A DNA stretch of 64,000 bases from Ruminococcus sp. Its GTDB lineage: Bacteria > Bacillota > Clostridia > Oscillospirales > Ruminococcaceae. The position numbers were made by a program, and so were the translations under genes. Each line of letters starts with the position of its first letter. Position 1 is the stretch's first letter. The stretch covers positions 124,001 to 188,000 of the forward strand of contig NZ_JAFYYT010000007.1 in the NCBI RefSeq assembly GCF_017549005.1, in the 5' to 3' direction. Of the stretch, positions 43,604-52,018 are shown one piece after another. The notes below the pieces were generated by a model, which was given only the letters and a program-made list of their open reading frames with translations, was not told the origin of the DNA and ran no database searches.

Positions 43604-44322
43604 ACCTGCTCCTTTCCCGTGTCATATATCTTTTGCAGCTCCTCGGAAAAACCGTTCTCGCTGCGTATGTAGAGCTGCGGTTCGACCTTCATAAAGGGCT
43701 TGGAGCCTTTTTTGCCCTCTATCAGGAAAAGCCACGGAGCTTCATCGGAGTTTTTGGACACGAAGCGCAGCCTTTTAGGCTCGATATCATGGCTTTTCAT
43801 GGCTAATATCACGTCGCTTAGGCGCTCGGGACGGTTGCATACGCATAGCCTGCCGCCGAATTTCAGCAGCTTCTGAGCCGCCGCGCATACGTCGTCAATG
43901 GTGCAGAGTATCTCGTGACGGGCTATTTTCTGAGCTGTGATAACGCTCTGAAAGCCTGCATTGTTCACCTTATACGGCGGATTGCAGGTCACAAGGTCAA
44001 GCTGCCCGAGCGGAGCGCCCTCCCAAAGCTCTTTCAGGTCGGCACATACAGGAACTATGCCCGTGGTCTCACTTTTTTCCAGTCCGAGACGGAGCTGCTC
44101 TACAGCGCCCTCCTGTATATCCACCGCGTATGTGACCTGCGGCGGCATTTTCTTCTGCATGATAAGCGGTATTATGCCGCAGCCCGTACCTAAGTCGCAT
44201 ACCTTGTCCTTTGCACGGTACTGCGAGAAGTCCGCCAGCAGAAATGCGTCCGTTCCGAAGCGGTGGTCGCTGCTGGCGCAGACGTATATCTTATCCGTAA
44301 GCTTTTCGTATTTATATTCCAT
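43600..44322 (-). CDS. TrmN6/YfiC-like tRNA1Val (adenine-N6) methyltransferase
   Basis: 240 residues, Rossmann fold. SAM motif I CDLGTGCGIIPLIMQ near residue 41, acidic motif AVDIQEGAVEQLRLG near residue 67, and the target-adenine motif TCNPPYKVNNAG near residue 113. The NPPY motif marks N6-adenine methyltransferases, probably at A37 of tRNAVal; other RNA or protein targets are possible. It overlaps rsmI by ATGA. Both modify RNA, so this is an RNA-modification operon. Confidence 0.9.
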   Translation of the reverse strand: MEYKYEKLTDKIYVCASSDHRFGTDAFLLADFSQYRAKDKVCDLGTGCGIIPLIMQKKMPPQVTYAVDIQEGAVEQLRLGLEKSETTGIVPVCADLKELWEGAPLGQLDLVTCNPPYKVNNAGFQSVITAQKIARHEILCTIDDVCAAAQKLLKFGGRLCVCNRPERLSDVILAMKSHDIEPKRLRFVSKNSDEAPWLFLIEGKKGSKPFMKVEPQLYIRSENGFSEELQKIYDTGKEQV

Positions 44323-44323
44323 T

Positions 44324-44731
44324 TTATTTCCCTTTTAGTTTTTCTGCATTCAGATAATTGGCATTGGCAGGTATGAACACGTTATTTATGTAACAGCGGA
44401 AATCATGAGAAATATGTCTGCCGAAGCACTGCCATGCCTCACTGTTGTCCGTAAGATACTCAAGAACAGACACTTCCACGGCGTTTACAACATCTTCATC
44501 GCCGTTTCGCCACATTTCCCCGATCACTTCACAGTAAAGCCTTATCATTTCATGCTCTTTATCGGCTTTCAGCAGTTCTGTCAATGGAATATTGATCATT
44601 TCGCCGACCAAAACGTGCAGCAGTACCTCTCCGTACATTTCCATATGCCCGGAATAAAGTCTTTTGCCATCCGGCAGCCTTTCCGCCAGCATTTTTGCAC
44701 AGTCATTTTTGTCGAGTTGCAAAACGTTCAT
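44324..44731 (-). CDS. Hypothetical protein, 135 aa (possibly DUF7674-like)
   Basis: Soluble acidic protein, helical. A central region, LYCEVIGEMWRNGDEDVVNAVEVSVLEYL near residue 65, has the charged heptad look of DUF7674-type small proteins, but I cannot confirm this. It follows AAAAAGG and runs into the methyltransferase gene one base later, so it is co-transcribed with two RNA methyltransferases and may be under one promoter. Function unknown. Confidence 0.6.
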   Translation of the reverse strand: MNVLQLDKNDCAKMLAERLPDGKRLYSGHMEMYGEVLLHVLVGEMINIPLTELLKADKEHEMIRLYCEVIGEMWRNGDEDVVNAVEVSVLEYLTDNSEAWQCFGRHISHDFRCYINNVFIPANANYLNAEKLKGK

Positions 44732-44746
44732 TCTGCCTTTTTCCTA

Positions 44747-44774
44747 TCATATCAAATATTCATAAATAAACAAT
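44747..44774 (-). promoter_or_regulatory. Predicted promoter of the small protein - methyltransferase - rsmI operon
   Basis: Minus-strand -35 TTGTTT and -10 TATGAT, 16 bases apart, directly after the isochorismatase-GNAT stop codon. Confidence 0.4.
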
Positions 44775-45787
44775 TATCTTCTCATCATTACAAGATATTC
44801 TGTAGTTCCTTCTTCCAATTTCCTGTTGTCTGTGAGATGGAAACCATGAGCTTCATAGAAACGTATGGCATCAGTATTCTTTTCAATTGTCCAAAGGAAA
44901 CTTACAGGATAGTTTTCTTTGGCATATTCTATTAATTCCGAGCCTGTTCCCTGCCCCTGAAAGAAAAGATCAACATACAATTCAACGATCTCTTCTTTAT
45001 CAATGCGGATAAGTCCTTTTATTATTCCGTCATCATACAGGAACATATTGTTAAGAAATCCGTTTGCAATGTACTTTTCAGCCACAGAAAGCACCTGAAG
45101 TTCACCAAACGAGTACACATCGTCCTTAAATATTGAACGATACTTCATTCGTTTTGCAAAAACAAGTATCTCCGCAATACGCGAAACGTCTTCTTCTGCC
45201 GCTCTTCTGATGATATGAGTCTTTTTAGTCTTAATACTTTTCAGCTCATATCTGTTATTCTGTATCATTTCAATTGCTTCCGCAATAGAAACGCAGTTTG
45301 CATACCTGTTTTTCCACATGAACTCGTTGTAATAGCGGTAGGTCTGTTCTGCCGTCATATGATCGTTATCAAATGTGGAATTGCAGTATTCGGGAACTAT
45401 CACCTCGAAGCCGTGCTCAAAGCCGCATTTCACAGCGGCGTCTATGCAGTAATCCGTCTGCAGGCCCGTGATTATGAGCCTTTTCACAGCTTTTCCTCTC
45501 AGAAATTCAAGCAGTCCGCTGTCACGGAACGGGCTGTTCACGGACTTATCAAAGATACGCTCGCCTGCTTCGGGAGCAAAATCCCTGCACACATCAAAGC
45601 CCTCATTCCCCCTGGAAAGGGGCTGCCCCTCGCCGTCATCATGACGGACATAGATGACTTCGGTGCCGTTTTTGCGCGATTCCGCTATTAATCTGCGGAC
45701 ATTCCCTATGTATTTATCAAAAGCATAGAGCTTTTCGTTTGTTATGAGCTCCTGCGCGTCTATAACAAGAAGTGCGGTTTTCGTCAT
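44774..45787 (-). CDS. Fusion: isochorismatase-like hydrolase + GNAT acetyltransferase
   Basis: 337 residues. The N-terminal half (1 to about 180) is an isochorismatase-like cysteine hydrolase: LLVIDAQ (Asp) near residue 9, DKSVNSPF (Lys) near residue 80, and GLQTDYCIDAAVK (nucleophile Cys) near residue 112. The C-terminal half (about 195-337) is a GNAT: IIRRAAEEDVSRIAEI opens it, the acetyl-CoA loop is FFQGQGTGSELIEYAK near residue 280, and NTDAIRFYEAHGFHL closes it. The ATG at 45787 overlaps the mnmA stop (ATGA). Upstream residues read in frame are within mnmA. Substrate unknown; amidase plus acylation is conceivable. Confidence 0.87.
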   Translation of the reverse strand: MTKTALLVIDAQELITNEKLYAFDKYIGNVRRLIAESRKNGTEVIYVRHDDGEGQPLSRGNEGFDVCRDFAPEAGERIFDKSVNSPFRDSGLLEFLRGKAVKRLIITGLQTDYCIDAAVKCGFEHGFEVIVPEYCNSTFDNDHMTAEQTYRYYNEFMWKNRYANCVSIAEAIEMIQNNRYELKSIKTKKTHIIRRAAEEDVSRIAEILVFAKRMKYRSIFKDDVYSFGELQVLSVAEKYIANGFLNNMFLYDDGIIKGLIRIDKEEIVELYVDLFFQGQGTGSELIEYAKENYPVSFLWTIEKNTDAIRFYEAHGFHLTDNRKLEEGTTEYLVMMRR

Positions 45788-46860
45788 TTTATAGTACCTC
45801 CGCCGACTACGACATCGCCGTCGTACAGCACTACAGCCTGACCGCATGTTACCGCCCTCTGCGGCTCATCAAACTCCACTCTGTACTCGCCGTTCCCGAT
45901 ATATGACACAACAGCAGGCTGTTCCTTCTGACTGTATCGGGTCTTTGCCGTAACTCCCATGGGCTCTTCCAGCTTTTCAACGGAAATAAGATTGAAATCG
46001 TCGGCAATAAGGCTTTTTGTGTATAGGTCGGCTTCATTGCCGATAGTGACAGTATTTGCTTCGGTGTCCTTCTTTACAACATATGCAGGGTGTCCGAGAG
46101 CAATGCCCAGCCCCTTGCGCTGACCGATGGTGTAGTTGATGATGCCCTTATGCTCTCCGAGAACGTTTCCGTCCATATCCACGAATTTGCCGCACAGCGT
46201 ATCGCAGCCCGTAAACCTGCGGATAAATGCAGCGTAATCACCGTCCGGCACAAAGCATATATCCTGACTGTCGGGCTTGTTGGAGTTAACAAGCCCTGCC
46301 TCCTCAGCAAGCTCTCTCACCTGAGTTTTTTCCAGTCCGCCCAGCGGAAACAGTGTATGCGCGAGCTGCTCCTGAGTTAGAGAATAAAGCACATATGTCT
46401 GATCCTTGCTGCGGTCTTTGGAGCGTTTCAGCAGATAACGCCCTGATTTTCCATCGTATTCCACCACCGCATAATGTCCGGTTGCGATATAGTCATAGCC
46501 GAGCTCCTGCGCCCTGCGCAGCATTTTGTCGAACTTCACATGACGGTTGCACTCGATACATGGATTGGGAGTTCTTCCGCAAAGATAGCTGTCCGCAAAC
46601 TGCTTCATAACGTGCTCGCGGAAGTTGTCGCGGAAGTTGAAAACTATATGCTCAAAGCCCAGTCTGTATGCAACGCTCCTTGCGTCCTCCACATCGGAAA
46701 GCGCACAGCAGGTCCTGCCTTCTTTCTGCGCTTCGGAGATATCCTCGTCGGAAAAGAGCTTGAGAGTAACTCCCATTACCTCATAGCCGCTCCTGCGGAG
46801 CAGCATTGCAGCTACGGAGCTGTCAACTCCGCCGCTCATACCAACCATAACCTTTTTCAT
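45784..46860 (-). CDS. mnmA: tRNA-specific 2-thiouridylase MnmA
   Basis: Adds sulfur at U34 of tRNALys/Glu/Gln. 358 residues. The PP-loop GMSGGVDSSVAAMLLRR is at residue 8, the first active Cys is in RTPNPCIECNR (near residue 98), the second in DSQDICFVPDGDY (near residue 198), and GIINYTIGQRKGLGI lies near residue 240. It overlaps the isochorismatase-GNAT gene. Neighbouring tmcAL and HAD suggest a tRNA-modification operon. Confidence 0.97.
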   Translation of the reverse strand: MKKVMVGMSGGVDSSVAAMLLRRSGYEVMGVTLKLFSDEDISEAQKEGRTCCALSDVEDARSVAYRLGFEHIVFNFRDNFREHVMKQFADSYLCGRTPNPCIECNRHVKFDKMLRRAQELGYDYIATGHYAVVEYDGKSGRYLLKRSKDRSKDQTYVLYSLTQEQLAHTLFPLGGLEKTQVRELAEEAGLVNSNKPDSQDICFVPDGDYAAFIRRFTGCDTLCGKFVDMDGNVLGEHKGIINYTIGQRKGLGIALGHPAYVVKKDTEANTVTIGNEADLYTKSLIADDFNLISVEKLEEPMGVTAKTRYSQKEQPAVVSYIGNGEYRVEFDEPQRAVTCGQAVVLYDGDVVVGGGTIK

Positions 46861-46902
46861 TTATCTGCTCCTCCCGAAAGTTCAAAGGCGGACTGCTCCG
46901 CC

Positions 46903-47550
46903 TCAGACAATGTCAATTATCTCGCCGATATTATTTACGTAATAGTCAGAAAGCTCGATTATACGGCTTTTATCGGCTTCCGCCACGCTGTCGTAAACAC
47001 CGCATACGGTAAAGCCTGCAGCTTTAGCCGTTTCTATGCAGTGGAGCGAATCCTCCACCACAAGCACTTCTTCAGGTGCGGCTCCGAAGCGCTCTGCACC
47101 GCCGATGAAGATATCGGGAAAATTCTTCCCTGCAGGATATTCCACATCAGTGAGCAGAAAACGGAAGCGCTCATAAACTCCGCAGCGCCTCAGTGCAGCC
47201 TCCGCAAGCCTTTTGTATGTAGCCGTTGCTATACCGTATGGTACGCCGCGGCTGTCAAGAGCGTCAAGAAGCTCCGTTACATGAGGCTTCAGAGGTATCT
47301 GCTTCTCATAGCGCTCCCTGACCATATCCTCGATACGCCATATAACGTACTCTTTCGTACATTTCAGCCCGAATCTGTCGATAAAGTACTGCGACGACTC
47401 GTCAACAGTCATTTTCTTCACAACGTCCGAGACCTCGGGCGGCGGATCGGTTATTCCGTTTTCTATGAGAAATTCGCAGTCAATGCTGCTCCATACGGTC
47501 ATGGAGTCGAGCAGAGTGCCGTCAAGATCAAAAATTATTCCCTTTATCAT
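46903..47550 (-). CDS. HAD-superfamily hydrolase (beta-phosphoglucomutase-like)
   Basis: 215 residues. Motif I FDLDGTLLDSM near residue 7 with the nucleophile Asp, a helical cap (about 15-85), motif II VLVVEDSLHCIETAKAAG near residue 160 with metal Asp/Glu. Motif order fits subclass IA. Substrate unknown; beta-phosphoglucomutase, phosphoglycolate phosphatase or nucleotidase remain possible. It lies between mnmA and tmcAL. Confidence 0.88.
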   Translation of the reverse strand: MIKGIIFDLDGTLLDSMTVWSSIDCEFLIENGITDPPPEVSDVVKKMTVDESSQYFIDRFGLKCTKEYVIWRIEDMVRERYEKQIPLKPHVTELLDALDSRGVPYGIATATYKRLAEAALRRCGVYERFRFLLTDVEYPAGKNFPDIFIGGAERFGAAPEEVLVVEDSLHCIETAKAAGFTVCGVYDSVAEADKSRIIELSDYYVNNIGEIIDIV

Positions 47551-47564
47551 TTATTCTCCCGTTT

Positions 47565-48758
47565 TTATTCCATATCTATCATTATTTTTGCCCTGTAGTC
47601 CTTTTCAGCGGAGGTCACTGTCTCAAGGGCGAGCCCGTAAATATCGGAGGCTCTTATCTCAAGCTCCGCAAAACGCTCCGCAGTATCGCTGAGCTGCGAA
47701 AGCTTTGCGATTGACGAAGCAAACGGTATCTTTGCCCTGTCCTTTGCACGGGCAAGTACTTCCCTGCCCCTCTCGTTGAAAGCAAGTATCCTGCCGTAGG
47801 GCGGAAGCTGCTTCATGTCCTCCTTGGTCACGCCGATGAGAAGGTCAAGCATTATGCGTCTTATCCGCGCCATAGTGTATCTCTTCGTCTTAACGGTAAA
47901 CAGCAGCTCGTCTATTGAACCTACCATTCTTGCGCCGTATATCCTGTGCTCGAGCCCCTGCCCCACATCGCAGATACGCTCTATTTCCTCAATCGTACTG
48001 CTTCTCAGCTTATAGAGCATTACACGCTCCAGTCTGCTGAGTGAAGCAATCTCACCCTTTGATACAGCCGTTTTTACCGCCTGTGCCCACTCGGGCGTGG
48101 TGAACTCGTCCACGGGAACTCCCCGATCTATCATATCGCGTAGATTTGAAGCGCTGGCAAAGCCGTTTTCTGTTTCCGTACTGTCATGATGAGCGTTTAC
48201 GCGCTTTACGGTGAAAGGCTTCATATCAGAGCTGAACTTCTTCAATGCGCGGAGATATTCCACAGCAAGAGTATTGTTCGGCTCTGCAATTATCGCCGCT
48301 GATTCTGCATCATAGCCGTTTACAACGGAGTTGAGAGCTCTCGGGTATGTATAGCCCTTTTCCATTATGCTTTTTATCTCTTCTGCGTGAGTTACAGCCG
48401 CAGTATCCACAGTTTCCATAGCTTTCAGCAGCTTTTCCGCGCCGCCGCATTCGCTGCCGAACGACAGCTCGTCAACAGCTCCGAGAGAATCGAGAAGATA
48501 CACTGCGCCCGAAGCGAAGTTTTCCGCGGAGGCAAGGCAATACTGCACGGGAAGCTCTATAACGAGATCCGCACCTGAACGTACTGCGAGACGGGCTCTT
48601 TCAAGCTTGTCTATAACCGCAACGTCGCCGCGCTGAACGAAATTGCCGCTCATTACCGCAACAACGTGTGTAGCTCCGTTTTCACGGGTCTTTCTGATAT
48701 GGAAAAGATGTCCGTTATGGAATGGATTATACTCGCAAACTATACCGCTGACTTTCAT
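47565..48758 (-). CDS. tmcAL: tRNA(Met) cytidine acetate ligase TmcAL
   Basis: Adds acetate (from acetyl-AMP) to the wobble C34 of elongator tRNAMet. 397 residues. The HxGH nucleotidyltransferase motif is CEYNPFHNGHLFHI near residue 9; VAVMSGNFVQRGDVA near residue 36 and DLVIELPVQYCLASAENFASGAVYLL near residue 70 follow, and a helical C-terminal domain completes it. The start at 48758 follows AGAGGTAGTAAA; an upstream in-frame Met lies before it without SD. First gene of the mnmA operon. Confidence 0.93.
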   Translation of the reverse strand: MKVSGIVCEYNPFHNGHLFHIRKTRENGATHVVAVMSGNFVQRGDVAVIDKLERARLAVRSGADLVIELPVQYCLASAENFASGAVYLLDSLGAVDELSFGSECGGAEKLLKAMETVDTAAVTHAEEIKSIMEKGYTYPRALNSVVNGYDAESAAIIAEPNNTLAVEYLRALKKFSSDMKPFTVKRVNAHHDSTETENGFASASNLRDMIDRGVPVDEFTTPEWAQAVKTAVSKGEIASLSRLERVMLYKLRSSTIEEIERICDVGQGLEHRIYGARMVGSIDELLFTVKTKRYTMARIRRIMLDLLIGVTKEDMKQLPPYGRILAFNERGREVLARAKDRAKIPFASSIAKLSQLSDTAERFAELEIRASDIYGLALETVTSAEKDYRAKIMIDME

Positions 48759-48951
48759 TTTACTACCTCTCCTGTCAAATTTCAATGATTTGGACTGATT
48801 TTTTATTTCCTCTACATATTATTTATGGATTTTTCATCTGTTTTGGGCGATTTGTTAAACGAAAACCTCATTTTTTGCTGTATCCGAAGCATAAAATGCT
48901 CATTTTTCACCTTATCCTGCCCGTTTATTACCACCTTTTCAAAAAAAATAC

Positions 48952-48979
48952 TTGCATTTTTCCAAAAATAGTATATAAT
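48952..48979 (+). promoter_or_regulatory. Predicted promoter of ackA
   Basis: -35 TTGCAT, 16-base spacer and perfect -10 TATAAT; AAAGGA lies ten bases before the ATG at 49018. The divergent tmcAL operon must start in 48759-48950, an A/T-rich stretch where I see no clear minus-strand boxes. Confidence 0.65.
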
Positions 48980-49017
48980 AATATATGCAAAATATTTTTT
49001 GAAAGGAATTTTAATAT

Positions 49018-50217
49018 ATGATCATCTTAGTTGTTAATGCGGGAAGCTCTTCCCTCAAGTATCAGCTCATCGATATGAGTGACGAAAGCGTTATCGCAAA
49101 GGGTAACTGCGACCGTATCGGTATCGACGGACATATCAGCCACAAGACTGCCGACGGCAGAAAGCTCGATGAGGACTGTGCATTCCCTACTCACACAGAA
49201 GCTTTCATGAAGCTCGTTGAGTGTCTCACAAAGGGCGACGCAAAGGTTATTGACAGTATGGACGCTATTTCTGCTGTTGGTCACAGAATAGTACAGGGCG
49301 CAGACGTTTTCGACAAGTCTGTACTCGTTACCGATGAAGTTATTGATAAGATAGACGAGCTCCGCGAGCTTGCTCCCGTACATAATCACGCTCATGCCCT
49401 CGCTCTCAGAGCCTGCAAGAGCGTTATCCCCGCAAACGTACCTCAGGTAGTTGTATTCGATACAGCATTCCATCAGACAATGCCTCCCAAGGCTTTCATG
49501 TTCGGTCTCCCATACGAGGACTACGAGAAGCTCCACGTAAGAAAGTACGGCTTCCACGGCACATCTCACAGATTCGTATCCAAGGCTCTTGCTGAAGCTA
49601 TGGGCAAGGATGTTAAGGATCTCAAGATAGTTTCATGTCACCTCGGAAACGGTTCTTCCATCACAGCTGTTGACGGCGGCAAGTCAGTAGATACATCTAT
49701 GGGCTTCACACCTCTCGACGGTGTAGTTATGGGTACAAGAACAGGTTCTGTAGATCCTTCTGCCGTTACATTCGTAGCTGACAAGCACGGCTTTACTCCT
49801 TCGCAGATGAGCGAATACATGAACAAGAAGTCAGGCTTCCTCGGAGTATCAGGCGTTGGCTCTGATAACAGAGACATTCAGGAGGCTGCAAACAACGGCA
49901 ACAAGAAGGCACAGCTCGTTTCAGATATGCTCGCATACGAGATCCAGAAGTACATCGGCGCATATGCTGCTGCAATGAACGGTATCGACGCTGTCCTCTT
50001 CACAGGCGGTATCGGCGAGAACTCATGGGAAGTAAGAGAGCAGGTTTGCCAGAACATGGATTACTTCGGAATCAAGATCGACGAGGCTCTCAACCGCACT
50101 ATCAGAGGCAAGCTCACAAAGATCTCCACACCTGATTCAAAGATCGAGGTATGGATCGTTCCTACAAACGAAGAACTCCTCATCGCAAGAGATACACTTG
50201 CTCTTATTTCCAAGTAA
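49018..50217 (+). CDS. ackA: Acetate kinase
   Basis: Makes ATP from acetyl phosphate; the main energy step of acetate fermentation. 399 residues, ASKHA fold. VNAGSSSLKYQLI near residue 6 (phosphate loop), FDTAFHQTMP near residue 148, CHLGNGSSITAVDGGKSVDTSMGFTPLDGVVMGTR near residue 208 (only ends given), and the adenosine loop FTGGIGENS near 330. Monocistronic with its own promoter and terminator. No pta is adjacent, so acetyl phosphate must come from elsewhere. It is the first plus-strand gene after the long minus-strand run. Confidence 0.97.
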   Translation: MIILVVNAGSSSLKYQLIDMSDESVIAKGNCDRIGIDGHISHKTADGRKLDEDCAFPTHTEAFMKLVECLTKGDAKVIDSMDAISAVGHRIVQGADVFDKSVLVTDEVIDKIDELRELAPVHNHAHALALRACKSVIPANVPQVVVFDTAFHQTMPPKAFMFGLPYEDYEKLHVRKYGFHGTSHRFVSKALAEAMGKDVKDLKIVSCHLGNGSSITAVDGGKSVDTSMGFTPLDGVVMGTRTGSVDPSAVTFVADKHGFTPSQMSEYMNKKSGFLGVSGVGSDNRDIQEAANNGNKKAQLVSDMLAYEIQKYIGAYAAAMNGIDAVLFTGGIGENSWEVREQVCQNMDYFGIKIDEALNRTIRGKLTKISTPDSKIEVWIVPTNEELLIARDTLALISK

Positions 50218-50249
50218 TTATATCACATATTTCTTTATAAAGCAACAAA

Positions 50250-50275
50250 AACCTGCACTAAACTGTGCAGGTTTT
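50250..50275 (+). terminator. Intrinsic terminator of ackA
   Basis: Perfect 9-bp stem (AACCTGCAC/GTGCAGGTT), 6-base loop, followed by TTCTTAT. Confidence 0.8.
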
Positions 50276-50290
50276 CTTATATATCATGAT

Positions 50291-50318
50291 AAAAAGGCGT
50301 TCGAAATGAACGCCTTTT
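50291..50318. terminator. Bidirectional terminator between ackA and the DUF3737 gene
   Basis: Perfect 11-bp stem (AAAAGGCGTTC/GAACGCCTTTT) with a 5-base loop and A/T-rich flanks on both sides. It lies five bases after the minus-strand stop at 50324 and serves converging transcripts. Confidence 0.8.
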
Positions 50319-50323
50319 GGTAA

Positions 50324-51184
50324 TTATATGCTTTGTCTCACGAGCTCGTCGTGACAGATTATCGTTGTACACGTCGGGTCTACTTTATCCTGCTCGAGGA
50401 TAACAACTCCGATAGAATCGGCTTTGATGATTCCGCCGCGCGGATTTCTCACACTGTCGATATTTCCGATTATCTCAGCATTAACTACAGAATACTCAAA
50501 TGCAAAGGAAGTATTCGGGAGCTTGCAGTTCTTCATCATAAGATTGTCTATGTAACACATTCCTTCACGGCTCTCAACGGTGCAGTTGATAAGCGATACA
50601 TTTTTTGAATTCCAGCCGAAGCACTTGCCCTTTATAGTGGAATTGTAAATAACTATATTCTCACTGTTCCAGAAAGCGTCACGGCAGTCAATAACAGAAT
50701 CGCGCACTGTTACGTTTTTTACTCCGTCGAAAGCGTATGCGCCCACAAGTTCAAGACCGCATATCTCCATACCGTCGCAGTCCATAGCGAAATAATCGCC
50801 GTTTACCTTGACTCTGTCAATGCGGACATTGTTGCACTTCCACAGTACCTCATCGCCGTTGGGAAAGCTCACATTTCTTAGGCTTATACCGTGGCAGCGG
50901 CGGAAACACTTGGGCGCTTCAACGATGATATCATCGGCGCTTACGTCCTTTGAGTACCATATAGCGGCACGTCCGTCCTCAGTCATCATGCAGTTTTTCA
51001 GCTTAATCATATCGCTGTGCCACAGTGGGAACTTGCAGGAAAAAGTGCTGTCCTCAAGTCTTATGTAGCTGCTGCGTTTGAGAGGCGCTTCTCCGTAACC
51101 GAAGGAAGTTCCGCCTATTTTGAGTCCGTTTGCCTGGTAAAGAGCTCTTTCCCCCGAAAAATGCTCATTATGGATCTCTTTCAT
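50324..51184 (-). CDS. DUF3737-family right-handed beta-helix protein
   Basis: 286 residues. Repeating units such as IRLEDSTFSCKFPLWHSDMIKLKNC, GISLRNVSFPNGDEVLWKCNNVRIDR and NVTVRDSVIDCRDAFWNSENIVIYNS (parts) form a pentapeptide/beta-helix rhythm with alternating Trp/Phe and Asp/Asn. It opens EIHNEHFSGERALYQANGLKI as family DUF3737 does. The ATG at 51184 has AGGAG eight bases upstream; a GTG three codons earlier has a worse spacing. Cytosolic; function unknown, perhaps a structural or binding scaffold. Confidence 0.85.
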   Translation of the reverse strand: MKEIHNEHFSGERALYQANGLKIGGTSFGYGEAPLKRSSYIRLEDSTFSCKFPLWHSDMIKLKNCMMTEDGRAAIWYSKDVSADDIIVEAPKCFRRCHGISLRNVSFPNGDEVLWKCNNVRIDRVKVNGDYFAMDCDGMEICGLELVGAYAFDGVKNVTVRDSVIDCRDAFWNSENIVIYNSTIKGKCFGWNSKNVSLINCTVESREGMCYIDNLMMKNCKLPNTSFAFEYSVVNAEIIGNIDSVRNPRGGIIKADSIGVVILEQDKVDPTCTTIICHDELVRQSI

Positions 51185-51244
51185 AAATCTCACTCCTTAT
51201 TCTATATCATTAAGACATTAAAATATCTAATGACCTCATATTGT

Positions 51245-51273
51245 ATTATATCATACATTTTGTCTAAAAGCAA
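51245..51273 (-). promoter_or_regulatory. Predicted promoter of the DUF3737 gene
   Basis: Minus-strand -35 TTGCTT, 17-base spacer, perfect -10 TATAAT, about 60 bases before the ATG at 51184. Confidence 0.6.
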
Positions 51274-51373
51274 CATTAAATCTAAAAATAAAACTTAACT
51301 AATTGTGAATGGCGCAAAAGAGCTAACAATAACGTTTTTGTTTTACATTTTTATTTTCCTTGTCATGCAACAC

Positions 51374-51402
51374 TTTACATATGCTCTCCGTATGTGTATA
51401 AT
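51374..51402 (+). promoter_or_regulatory. Predicted sigma-A-type promoter of the sigma/sensor pair
   Basis: -35 TTTACA, 17-base spacer and perfect -10 TATAAT, about 50 bases before the sigma-factor ATG at 51452. It reads as a housekeeping promoter, not an ECF-type one, so autoregulation is not evident. Confidence 0.6.
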
Positions 51403-51451
51403 GAAAGCAGAACGTATACGCAAAGCTTTTCCGCAAGGGGGAGGTGGGACG

Positions 51452-52006
51452 ATGAATGAAAAAGAGATAAAAAACGCCATGCAGAGGTCGAAAAGCGACG
51501 GCTTCCGCGTAATGTTCGACGAATACTGGAGCTATGCTTACACTATCGTGTACAATACTCTCCGCGGCGTGGCAAGCCGCAGCGATATCGAGGACTGCAC
51601 AGCTGATGTTCTCAGCGACGTGGCTCTCAGCTACAATGCCGAACGCGAAGGCTCCCTCAAGGCATATATAGGAACTTCCGCCAAACGTCGGGCAATAGAC
51701 ATGAAACGCTCTCTTTCATCGAAGAAAAAAGTTCCCATTGACGATGAAAACTCTCCCGAGTTCCCCTCAGACGTCGATCTCGAAGCAAAAGCTGAAAGCT
51801 CCAGCATATCGGCTATACTGCTAAATAAGATCGAAGAGCTGGGCGAGCCCGACTCCTCGATAATCATACAGAAGTATTTCTACGACAGGAACTCCGCCGA
51901 GACCGCAAGGATACTCGGAATGAATCCCATAACCGTTAGGAGCAGACTCCGCAGAGCTCTGAAAAAGCTGAAAGCAGCCCTTACGGATATGGATATCACA
52001 CTGTAA
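51452..52006 (+). CDS. ECF-type RNA polymerase sigma factor
   Basis: 184 residues. GGAGG lies seven bases before the ATG at 51452; upstream in-frame codons overlap the promoter. Region 2 includes RVMFDEYWSYAYTIVYNTLR and SRSDIEDCTADVLSDVALSY (about 15-55); region 4 includes PDSSIIIQKYFYDRNSAETARILGMNPITVRSRLRRALKKL (about 130-175, only ends diagnostic). No region 3, so it is an ECF-like group IV factor. It is 12 bases upstream of a single-pass membrane protein that probably controls it. Confidence 0.9.
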   Translation: MNEKEIKNAMQRSKSDGFRVMFDEYWSYAYTIVYNTLRGVASRSDIEDCTADVLSDVALSYNAEREGSLKAYIGTSAKRRAIDMKRSLSSKKKVPIDDENSPEFPSDVDLEAKAESSSISAILLNKIEELGEPDSSIIIQKYFYDRNSAETARILGMNPITVRSRLRRALKKLKAALTDMDITL

Positions 52007-52018
52007 AGGAGGATAATT

